A DNA stretch of 64,000 bases from contig JAJDBQ010000093.1 in the NCBI GenBank assembly GCA_029261255.1, forward strand, positions 30,667 through 94,666, read 5' to 3'. Of this stretch, positions 9,614 to 16,941 are shown piece after piece (position 1 is the first letter of the stretch; the number at the start of each line of letters is the position of its first letter). This DNA comes from Nitrospirales bacterium (GTDB lineage Bacteria > Nitrospirota > Nitrospiria > Nitrospirales > UBA8639). The translations under genes and the position numbers were made by a program. The notes beneath the pieces were generated by a model that saw nothing but the letters and a program-made list of their open reading frames with translations, searched no databases and was not told the DNA's origin.

Positions 9614-10302
9614 GAAACACATATCATCATGGACCGTGTTGGCTCTTTGTCTGTGTGAGTTTTTTGGGATTTGTCGGTTGTGCGGAAATTCACAAGCCAC
9701 CGACAGTTGAAACGGAAACACACATGATCATCGAGCCCGAATCGATGTATATGGGGTCGTTGTGGGAGCCTGACAATGGTCGAGCCTTTATGTTCGAAGA
9801 TCGGCGGGCGAGTCGCATTGGAGATATTGTCATCGTTCAAATCGTGGAACAACATAGTGGATCCAAGTCAGCCAATACGAAATCGGATCGGAGTACCAGT
9901 CTTGGTGCCAGTGCGGGCGGAGGATTTTTTGACCTCACCGACTTATTTGGGGATTTTCGCAACCTGTTTAATGCTGAGGTTTCTTCGAGCAATGAGTTTG
10001 AGGGAGATGGCTCAACCAGCAGGGAGGATAGCTTGACCGGGACGATTGCCGCGCAAGTTGTGGAAGTCTTTCCGAATGGAGATTTGCGTATTAAAGGAAA
10101 GCGACAAGTGAAGGTGAATAGTGAAACGCAAACTATGATGATTAAGGGTATTGTCCGTCGAATTGATTTAGATACACAAAATACCGTCTTGTCATCTGCT
10201 GTAGCGAATGCCGACATCTCCTACACGGGCTTAGGTGCGGTGGATGACGTTCAAACGCCAGGGTGGGCTGTTCGAGTATTCAATTGGATCACGCCATTTT
10301 AG
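9610..10302 (+). CDS. flgH: Flagellar L-ring lipoprotein FlgH
   Basis: 230 residues. Outer-membrane ring of the basal body. Starts at TTG (TTGA overlap with the flgA stop) with GGAGGTGGG about six bases upstream, which fixes the start. The signal peptide ends at a lipobox-like FVGC (Cys near residue 20), and the family motifs FEDRRASRIGDIVIVQIVE and NGDLRIKGKRQVKVNSE are present. Translationally coupled to flgA. Confidence 0.94.
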   Translation: MRNTYHHGPCWLFVCVSFLGFVGCAEIHKPPTVETETHMIIEPESMYMGSLWEPDNGRAFMFEDRRASRIGDIVIVQIVEQHSGSKSANTKSDRSTSLGASAGGGFFDLTDLFGDFRNLFNAEVSSSNEFEGDGSTSREDSLTGTIAAQVVEVFPNGDLRIKGKRQVKVNSETQTMMIKGIVRRIDLDTQNTVLSSAVANADISYTGLGAVDDVQTPGWAVRVFNWITPF

Positions 10303-10410
10303 GGAAGACGTAAAAAGACGTGAAGCGTGAGGCGTAAGGCGTAAGGAGAAAGATGGGAAAAGAGTCGAGTTCTTTTCTTTTATTTCTCACTTCTTAGTTC
10401 ATACGTTTTT
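10303..10410. repeat. Heptad-periodic palindromic intergenic element, copy 4
   Basis: Left arm in 7-base steps: AGACGTG, AAGCGTG, AGGCGTA, AGGCGTA, AGGAGAA. The right arm is TTTCTCACTTCTTAG followed by TTCATACG. It lies between flgH and the flgI ribosome site. Arm pairing is weaker than in copies 1 and 3. Confidence 0.55.
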
Positions 10411-10427
10411 CGAATGAGGAGATATGT

Positions 10428-11612
10428 GTGATTGGTCGTAGAATTCAATGGATGAACTCATCTTGCTGGTTGGTGGTTGTGGCACTGATGGTTTTGTGGG
10501 GCACTCCTTTAGGTCTGGGGCTGGGAAGTCCTTCCCTTTCTGAGGCTGCTCGGATTAAAGATATTGCCTCGATTGAAGGCGTTCGAGATAACCAACTCAT
10601 TGGGTATGGGTTGATTGTCGGATTGGACCGAACTGGTGATTCAGTGGTTGGTGGTCAGTTTACGGCACAAGCCATTATTTCGATGTTGAATACTATGGGC
10701 GTGAATTTGAAAGTTGATCCTAATCAATTACTGACAAAGAATACGGCGTCGGTAATGGTGACGGCAAAGCTGCCACCCTTCGCGAGACCTGGGATGAAAT
10801 TAGACGTTCAAGTGTCTTCCTTGGCCAATGCCAAGAGCTTAAAAGGAGGAACGCTGTTGCTGACCCCCCTCAAAGCGGCGAATCAACAGATCTATGCTGT
10901 GGCTCAAGGTCCTATTTCCACTTCGGGGTTTTTAGGTGGCGGAGGTGGAACCACGACGGTGAAAAATCAACAATCAGGAGGCATTGTCCCAGGTGGAGCC
11001 ATTGTGGAAAAGGCCGTAAAGATGGATATGAACGCCTGGAATACATTTTCATTGACGATGCACCAAGCAGATTTTACGACTGCCTTGCGTGTCTCAGAAG
11101 TCATCAATGGGCATTTGGGGGATGACCTCGCTTCTGCAGTGAGTTCAGGGCAAGTGCAAGTCGCCGTTCCGGTGAAATATCAAGGGAAAATTGTTCAAAT
11201 GATCGCGGCGGTGGAAAAATTGAATGTGCGTGTGGATGTGAGTGCCAAAGTTGTGGTGAATGAACGCACTGGCACTATTGTCATGGGTGAACATGTTCGA
11301 TTGGCCAGTATGGCTATTTCTCATGGAAACCTGACCATCAGGATTCAAACAGACTTTAATGTTTCTCAGCCCAATGCTCCACTCGCCCTTGGGAGAGGAG
11401 CGAGTACAGGCGGGAGTACCGTTGTGACCCCAGATGTGGAAACTGAGATTGAGGAAGAGGAAGGTCGAGTCATTCAAGTGGATGGGTCAGTCACGCTTGG
11501 AGATCTGGTGAAGGCGTTGAATTCCGTTGGCGTGACTCCGCGCGACTTGGTCGCCGTTCTGACCGCGGCCAAAGCTGCTGGTGCACTACAAGCTGAATTA
11601 GAACTTATTTAA
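10428..11612 (+). CDS. flgI: Flagellar P-ring protein FlgI
   Basis: 394 residues. Periplasmic P ring around the rod. GTG start with GAGGAG six bases upstream; signal sequence about residues 12-38 (LVVVALMVLWGTPLGLGL). Family motifs: EGVRDNQLIGYGLIVGLDRTGD, SLLANAKSLKGGTLLLTPL-like stretch, and the C-terminal LGDLVKALNSVGVTPRDLVAVLTAAKAAGALQAELELI ending typical of FlgI (positions about 350-394). Confidence 0.96.
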   Translation: MIGRRIQWMNSSCWLVVVALMVLWGTPLGLGLGSPSLSEAARIKDIASIEGVRDNQLIGYGLIVGLDRTGDSVVGGQFTAQAIISMLNTMGVNLKVDPNQLLTKNTASVMVTAKLPPFARPGMKLDVQVSSLANAKSLKGGTLLLTPLKAANQQIYAVAQGPISTSGFLGGGGGTTTVKNQQSGGIVPGGAIVEKAVKMDMNAWNTFSLTMHQADFTTALRVSEVINGHLGDDLASAVSSGQVQVAVPVKYQGKIVQMIAAVEKLNVRVDVSAKVVVNERTGTIVMGEHVRLASMAISHGNLTIRIQTDFNVSQPNAPLALGRGASTGGSTVVTPDVETEIEEEEGRVIQVDGSVTLGDLVKALNSVGVTPRDLVAVLTAAKAAGALQAELELI

Positions 11613-11615
11613 TAA

Positions 11616-11720
11616 CAGGCGCGAGGCGAAGAAGACGTGAGACGTGAAGTGAGTGAGAGGTGGAAATATTTACTTTCTCTTTTGGCGCATTCACTTTTCA
11701 CGCCTAACGCCTAACGAAAG
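11616..11720. repeat. Heptad-periodic palindromic intergenic element, copy 5
   Basis: Left arm AGACGTG, AGACGTG, AAGTGAG, TGAGAGG. The right arm, read on the other strand, gives TTAGGCG, TTAGGCG, TGAAAAG. It lies between flgI and flgJ. The arms share the 7-base period but pair only partly. Confidence 0.55.
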
Positions 11721-11748
11721 ATGGTCCCGTGACTGTAGGAGAGACTGA

Positions 11749-12105
11749 ATGTCTGATGCAACTGGACTACTGGATACGTCGCAGGTGTCTGGGACACAAG
11801 CCGGAACGAAGATTAAGCAGGTTGAACAATTGGCTCAACGAGGGGATATGCTTAAGGCCAGTCAGGAATTCGAATCATATTTTGTGTCCTATCTGTTGAA
11901 GGTGATGCGAGAGACTGTCCCGCAAGGAGAATTGACGGCTAATAAGATGGGCGACATGTTTCAATCATTTTATGATCAAGAAATTGGCAAACGAGCGGCG
12001 CAGTCTGGGAGTTTAGGGCTTTCGGACTATGTATTGGCAGCGGTGTCTCGCAATGAAGATCTTGCTCGTTCGCCTTCTAATCCTTCAATTTCTGTGAAAT
12101 CTTAA
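11749..12105 (+). CDS. flgJ: FlgJ-like rod-binding protein, single domain
   Basis: 118 residues, matching only the N-terminal rod-binding domain of FlgJ (ASQEFESYFVSYLLKVMRET, then GDMFQSFYDQEIGKRAAQSG and LGLSDYVLA). The C-terminal muramidase domain found in enterobacterial FlgJ is absent, as in many non-proteobacterial lineages. It should act as rod cap or scaffold in the periplasm, so another enzyme must open the cell wall. It ends 61 bases before flgM, with the flgM promoter in between. Confidence 0.85.
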   Translation: MSDATGLLDTSQVSGTQAGTKIKQVEQLAQRGDMLKASQEFESYFVSYLLKVMRETVPQGELTANKMGDMFQSFYDQEIGKRAAQSGSLGLSDYVLAAVSRNEDLARSPSNPSISVKS

Positions 12106-12114
12106 GAGGTTCAG

Positions 12115-12142
12115 TAAAGTTTTATGGTATTGCTTCCGATAA
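12115..12142 (+). promoter_or_regulatory. Sigma-28 (FliA) type promoter for flgM
   Basis: TAAAGTTT (12115-12122), 12 bases, then TCCGATAA (12135-12142). Against the FliA consensus TAAAGTTT-N11-GCCGATAA this is a perfect -35 and a -10 with one mismatch, with a spacer one base longer. The predicted start is near 12149, just ahead of the flgM ribosome site. A FliA promoter on its own anti-sigma gene is a classic feedback arrangement. Confidence 0.75.
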
Positions 12143-12166
12143 GTAGAGAGAAGGAGGCATGATGCC

Positions 12167-12481
12167 ATGACAATTCCGGGCCTTGATCCCAGTGGAGAAC
12201 TGGGAAGACTGTTCTTTCAGATCCAATCAAAATCCAGTCATGAGAAGGATGTTCGCCAGCCTCAAAGGGTTCCCCAAGGGGGGCACGATGCTGTGGATCT
12301 TTCCCGTTTGGCGCAGGACATTCGCACGCATACGGCACGTGCGGGGGAACTGCCGGATCTTCGAATCGACAAAATTCAACGCGTCCAACAGGTGTTAGCT
12401 CAGGGAGGGGAATTGGCTACAGCCGATCAATTGGCTAATGCGATTGTCCGAGAGACACTGCTGAGCGATTTGGGTTCGTAA
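12167..12481 (+). CDS. flgM: Anti-sigma-28 factor FlgM
   Basis: 104 residues. The N-terminal half looks disordered and the C-terminal half (about 40-102) has the helical FlgM pattern (HDAVDLSRLAQDIR, then LPDLRIDKIQRVQQVLAQGG and ADQLANAIVRETLL). Binds FliA and is exported once the hook is complete. Strong AAGGAGG site nine bases before the ATG. A three-codon reading frame (ATG ATG CCA TGA, 12159-12170) lies between the ribosome site and flgM and its stop overlaps the flgM ATG. Confidence 0.88.
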   Translation: MTIPGLDPSGELGRLFFQIQSKSSHEKDVRQPQRVPQGGHDAVDLSRLAQDIRTHTARAGELPDLRIDKIQRVQQVLAQGGELATADQLANAIVRETLLSDLGS

Positions 12482-12502
12482 CCTTCATGATGTAAAGAGG
12501 AG

Positions 12503-13009
12503 ATGAATGCTGTGCTGAATCGTGCTCAAGCACCATGGGATCACTTGTTGTTGCTGCTAGGGGAAATGCACGCCGCCTTCGAACAGTTTTTGTCCTTTCT
12601 CTGTGACGAAGAGCGTTTGCTCAGTGCCATGGATCGGCAGGGGGTGGACGATATGGCGGACAAGAAGGAGCAATCGTTAGCCGAGATGTGTCGATATGAA
12701 GAGCAAGTCAGCGTTGTCATGCGTCAGCTTGCGGGTCCTGAACATCGTGGGCAGGTAGATGCGTGGTTGAAGCAACTGCGCCATCCTCAGGCCATGAAGG
12801 CCAGTACGATTTTTCACGCATTAATTGGATTGACACAGAAAATACAAGCACAAGGTCGCAAGAACGAAATCCTTATTCGTCGCATGCAATGTGTCGTTCG
12901 GGAAGCGATTAATCTCATTTATACGGGCCTAGGCACTGGTCCGGTTTATCAAGGTTCTGGGGCGTTGCAGTTTTCTACGGCGCCCAGTTCAGTGAGTCTC
13001 CACGGATAG
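12503..13009 (+). CDS. flgN: FlgN-like export chaperone for hook-associated proteins
   Basis: 168 residues, mostly helical with the FlgN pattern (LLLLLGEMHAAFEQFLSFLCDEERLLSAMDRQGVDDMADKKEQ, residues about 14-56). It sits between flgM and flgK, the usual place for the chaperone of FlgK and FlgL. Sequence similarity is low in this family, so position is part of the evidence. flgK starts seven bases after its stop. Confidence 0.82.
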   Translation: MNAVLNRAQAPWDHLLLLLGEMHAAFEQFLSFLCDEERLLSAMDRQGVDDMADKKEQSLAEMCRYEEQVSVVMRQLAGPEHRGQVDAWLKQLRHPQAMKASTIFHALIGLTQKIQAQGRKNEILIRRMQCVVREAINLIYTGLGTGPVYQGSGALQFSTAPSSVSLHG

Positions 13010-13016
13010 GAGCGGT

Positions 13017-14663
13017 ATGGCAGGCGTTAGTCATATCTTTAATGTCGCACGATCTGGCGTGCAGGCCCATCAACAAGGTCTCGCCACGACCGCTCATAAC
13101 ATTGCCAATATCAATACCAAAGGGTTTTCGCGCCAACAGGTGGTGCTGGAAAATGCCCGACCGGCAGAAGGCGTCATTGGGAGTGGTGTCCAGGTTGGGC
13201 AGATTCGGCGGACGATTGATACCTTTCTTGAAAACCAATTGACTGCAGAGCATGAAGATCTTGGATTTATCACGAGTAAACATACCTTATTGGTCCAAGC
13301 TGACGGGGTTGTGACTGAAACCGACAATTCAGGGTTGTCTCATAGTGTCACTGAATTTTTTAATGCCCTACGCGATGTGACGACGAATCCAGAAAGCCCC
13401 ATTCAACGAACGGTGTTGCTCGCCAAAGGACAAACGCTGAGTGCTGAATTTGTCAAACAGGCAGAGGCCTTCAATCAGATACGATTGAATGCGAACCAAG
13501 AGCTTCTTCGACATGTGGAAACGGTGAATGGGTTGGCGGTCCGCATCGCCTCTTTGAATGATGATATTTTTAGAGCCGAATCGAGTGGTCGAGACGCGCT
13601 GGATTTGCGTGATCAACGGGCCGTGTTAATCAACGAAGCCGCCGAGTTAGTTGATATTGAACAAGTCCAACTTCGCGATGGGGTTGGTATCAATGTGGGT
13701 GGACAGCTGCTTGTGGCGGGGAATCATGCGAATGCGTTATCGACCGTACCCGATGCTGATAATCCGCCCATGAGTGATGTCGCTTTTGTTCGGAGCAACG
13801 GAAGTGCTTTCGCGATATCTTCGAAACTTCAAGGCGGAAAAATTGGGGGCTTGCTCCAAGTCCGAGATGTTGAGGTGACAGGTTTTCAAGATCGTGTGGA
13901 TCGATTGGCCGCCACGCTCATCAATGAGTTCAATCAACAACATCAAGTGGGCTATGCGCTAGATGGTACGACGAGTAATTCATTTTTCTCAAGCATCGCA
14001 CCGTCGGCTCCTGTCCCAAGCGATACGAATAGTGGCACAGCTGTGGGGACGTCTGTGGCGATTACCGACCCTACCTTACTGACGTTTCAAAATTATGAAG
14101 TGCAGTTTTCGAGTGCATCAGCCTATTCCGTTGTGGATACGACGAGTGGAACAACGGTCACCACGGGAACCTATACGTCCGGTGCCGCCATTAACTTTGA
14201 TGGGCTTGATGTGGTCCTAACCGGAACGGCTGCGACAGACGATGTCTATTCTGTGGATGCACACCAGGGGGCAGCTCAGCGATTTGGTCTTGCCGTAACA
14301 GATGTTGACAAAATCGCGGCATCGTCGACGGCGCTTGGCGCTCCTGGAAACAACGTCAATGCGCTGGCGTTGGTAAATCTGCATACCAGCCGACAAACAA
14401 CGCTTGATAATTTGACGCTGAATGATTATCAGACGATTACAGCTGGCAATGTAGGCAGTGTCACTCGTGAGGCCGAATTGCTCTTGAATTCGACGACGCT
14501 TGAATTTGGGCAAATACAGGGTCTTCGCGAAAGCGTGTCCGGCGTGTCCTTGGACGAAGAACTGACAAATTTATTGAGCTTTCAACGCTCCTTTGAAGCG
14601 TCCGCCCGATTGATCACCGTGGCAGATGATTTAATGCAAACTCTCTTGGCTATGGGTCGATAA
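13017..14663 (+). CDS. flgK: Flagellar hook-associated protein 1 FlgK
   Basis: 548 residues. Hook-filament junction protein. N-terminal rod motif (FNVARSGVQAHQQGLATTAH, then NIANINTKGFSRQQV) and C-terminal motif (VSLDEELTNLLSFQRSFEASARLITVADDLMQTLLAMGR, about 505-548). A module at about residues 349-416 (NYEVQFSS...YSVVD...TGTYTSGAAINFDGLDVVL) recurs in the neighbouring FlgL. Secreted without a signal peptide, presumably with the upstream FlgN. Confidence 0.95.
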   Translation: MAGVSHIFNVARSGVQAHQQGLATTAHNIANINTKGFSRQQVVLENARPAEGVIGSGVQVGQIRRTIDTFLENQLTAEHEDLGFITSKHTLLVQADGVVTETDNSGLSHSVTEFFNALRDVTTNPESPIQRTVLLAKGQTLSAEFVKQAEAFNQIRLNANQELLRHVETVNGLAVRIASLNDDIFRAESSGRDALDLRDQRAVLINEAAELVDIEQVQLRDGVGINVGGQLLVAGNHANALSTVPDADNPPMSDVAFVRSNGSAFAISSKLQGGKIGGLLQVRDVEVTGFQDRVDRLAATLINEFNQQHQVGYALDGTTSNSFFSSIAPSAPVPSDTNSGTAVGTSVAITDPTLLTFQNYEVQFSSASAYSVVDTTSGTTVTTGTYTSGAAINFDGLDVVLTGTAATDDVYSVDAHQGAAQRFGLAVTDVDKIAASSTALGAPGNNVNALALVNLHTSRQTTLDNLTLNDYQTITAGNVGSVTREAELLLNSTTLEFGQIQGLRESVSGVSLDEELTNLLSFQRSFEASARLITVADDLMQTLLAMGR

Positions 14664-14720
14664 GGGAAACGTCTATGAGAGATGTCGGTCGCGACACGAG
14701 GCGAATAGGGGAATCATGAG

Positions 14721-15872
14721 ATGCGGGTGACAGAACGTCAACAAGTCGATGCCCTCCTGACGGCTATCGGAAATCTTCGGAGTGGAATAGCGACAGCAAG
14801 CGAGCAAGTTTCATCTCAGAAAAAGGTAAATCGTCCATCGGATGATCCGGCTGCGGCAGAACGAATTAGTCAATTTCGCAACATCTTACGCACGACTGAG
14901 CGTCGTTTACAAACCGTGAATGAGGGCGTTGGACGATTAGATTTATCAGACAAGGTGTTGGAGCAAGCTGGTAACACCTTTCAAAGGGCAGGTGAATTAG
15001 CGGTGAGTGCTCGAAACGACACAAATACGGCAGTGGAGAGGCGTAATATCGCAAAGGAAGTGCAACAACTTATTTTAGGCCTGACGGGAATTGCCAACAC
15101 CCAACTCAACGGACGATTTGTCTTTGCGGGTAATGAAACACAAACGGAACCCTATGTATTGGGAACGGCCACGGGATCAGTCGGAACTGCCAACACTGGG
15201 GGTGCGACGATTGCGACCTCAGTCACGACTGCGAGTGCGCTACAACCTGATGGGTACCAAGTTCAATTCACGTCTCCCACGCAATTCGATATTGTGAATT
15301 TGACGACTAGTCAAACTGTGTCGACCGGGAATACTTATGCCTCTGGGGTAGCATTTTCATTTGATGGACTTGATGTGACCATTACCGATGGTGGCGGTCC
15401 TCCGGCAACTGGCGATCAATTTAATGTTCGTGTGGGCTATGCCTATCAAGGGGATGGCGGGGTCCTTGCCGTAGAAATTGGAGATGGGCAGACCGTTCAA
15501 GCCAATATTACGGGCAGCGAAGTATTTTCTGGTCCTTCAACCAATCTCTTTGAGAATTTGCAAGACTTTCATCAAGCGCTTGTCACCAATGATGTGGATG
15601 GCATTGATACGGCCATTGGACAATTCACTCAATCTTTGTCGCAAGTGAATAATGCACGCGCCACGATCGGTGCCAATGGCAATCGCTTGGCGACCATCAA
15701 GGATAGCTTGGACTTATTGACCGTGAATACTCAAGGACTGCGTTCAGATTTTGAGGATGCTGACTTTGCAAAGGTCGCTTCGGACTTGGCGTCTCTCCAA
15801 GGCACATTGGAAGCATCATTAGCCACACTGAATCGCCAGTTTCAGTCGAGTTTATTGAATTTTATTCGATAA
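14721..15872 (+). CDS. flgL: Flagellar hook-associated protein 3 FlgL
   Basis: 383 residues. Flagellin-like N-terminus (RVTERQQVDALLTAIGN, then KKVNRPSDDPAAAERI) and C-terminal coil (RATIGANGNRLATIKDSLDL ... TLEASLATLNRQFQSSLLNFIR). Second junction protein between hook and filament. A central module (about 173-245, GYQVQFTSPTQFDIVNLTT ... GVAFSFDGLDVTI) is the same fold unit as in FlgK. Last structural gene of this operon. Confidence 0.94.
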   Translation: MRVTERQQVDALLTAIGNLRSGIATASEQVSSQKKVNRPSDDPAAAERISQFRNILRTTERRLQTVNEGVGRLDLSDKVLEQAGNTFQRAGELAVSARNDTNTAVERRNIAKEVQQLILGLTGIANTQLNGRFVFAGNETQTEPYVLGTATGSVGTANTGGATIATSVTTASALQPDGYQVQFTSPTQFDIVNLTTSQTVSTGNTYASGVAFSFDGLDVTITDGGGPPATGDQFNVRVGYAYQGDGGVLAVEIGDGQTVQANITGSEVFSGPSTNLFENLQDFHQALVTNDVDGIDTAIGQFTQSLSQVNNARATIGANGNRLATIKDSLDLLTVNTQGLRSDFEDADFAKVASDLASLQGTLEASLATLNRQFQSSLLNFIR

Positions 15873-15967
15873 TTGAGCAAAGGCATGCCTGACGGATTGG
15901 CAGGTACGCAGGGCAGGACGACATAAACGTTTCTGTTGAAGGCAGAATAAAGGGAAGATAGGCACTG

Positions 15968-16939
15968 ATGAAAATTCTTGTTGTCGATGATGATCCGTTA
16001 ACCTTGCATATGGTGGTTTACCGTTTGCGTCAATGGGGCCATGAAGTCATTTCGTGTACGGATGGAGAATCTGCATGGAAAATTCTTGAAGGAGGAATGG
16101 TGCCTAATGTGGCCATTCTGGATTGGATGATGCCGGGAATCAATGGGCCAGACCTTTGTCAAAAAATTCGTTCAAAAAAAGATTGTCCGTATGTCTACAT
16201 TGTGTTGTTGACGGGGAGAAACAATCCGGAAGATCTCATTGCAGGTTTAGATGCAGGAGCGGATGACTATCTCACTAAGCCATTTCATCTTGGCGAGTTG
16301 GAAGCGAGGTTGCGTGCAGGGAAACGTATTGTCGATTTGCAAAACGAGTTAATTTCGGCTCGGGAAACGTTGCGTATTCAAGCGATGCAAGATCCTTTAA
16401 CTCAAGTTCTCAACCATGGTGCGATCTTGGATGCACTGTTGAGTGAAATCAATCGAGCTCAACGCGAGCATCAACCATTAAGCCTCATCTTGGCTGATCT
16501 CGATTCGTTTAAACATGTGAATGATACGTATGGGCATGTGGCTGGTGATCATGTGCTTGTTGAAGTGGCTCGACGGATGCGGAACTGTTTGCGGTCATAT
16601 GATGCCATTGGTCGTTATGGTGGGGAAGAGTTTTTGATTGTCTTACCCAATAGCGATGACTCCCAAGCTATCGGGTTAGCTGAACGCATTCGAACAGCTG
16701 TCGGCTCCGAGCCTTTTCGGCTCCACCATGTTGATTTAACTGTCACGCTCAGTCAGGGAGTGACGACTTGGACTGATCCAGATTCTATTCCACTTGAACG
16801 ATTGATTCAATCGGCTGATCGTGCGTTGTATGGGGTGAAGCATAGTGGGCGAAATGCTGTGCAACATGTGCAATTTGATCAAGACGCTGAAGACTCATTT
16901 TCCCCAATCTTTGTTTCTCCGATTTCAGGTGAATCATAA
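15968..16939 (+). CDS. Response regulator with diguanylate cyclase (GGDEF) output
   Basis: 323 residues, PleD/WspR-like. The receiver domain (about 1-120) has acidic residues VDDDP, phospho-acceptor Asp52 (LDWMMPG) and Lys in TKP. The GGDEF domain (about 145-305) has an intact active site GGEEF at 218-222 and an inhibitory I-site RxxD (Arg209-Asp212) five residues before it, so it should make cyclic di-GMP and be feedback-inhibited. The next gene, a hybrid kinase, starts two bases after its stop, suggesting a cognate pair. A PilZ-type effector is encoded near 54 kb. Confidence 0.93.
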   Translation: MKILVVDDDPLTLHMVVYRLRQWGHEVISCTDGESAWKILEGGMVPNVAILDWMMPGINGPDLCQKIRSKKDCPYVYIVLLTGRNNPEDLIAGLDAGADDYLTKPFHLGELEARLRAGKRIVDLQNELISARETLRIQAMQDPLTQVLNHGAILDALLSEINRAQREHQPLSLILADLDSFKHVNDTYGHVAGDHVLVEVARRMRNCLRSYDAIGRYGGEEFLIVLPNSDDSQAIGLAERIRTAVGSEPFRLHHVDLTVTLSQGVTTWTDPDSIPLERLIQSADRALYGVKHSGRNAVQHVQFDQDAEDSFSPIFVSPISGES

Positions 16940-16941
16940 AT

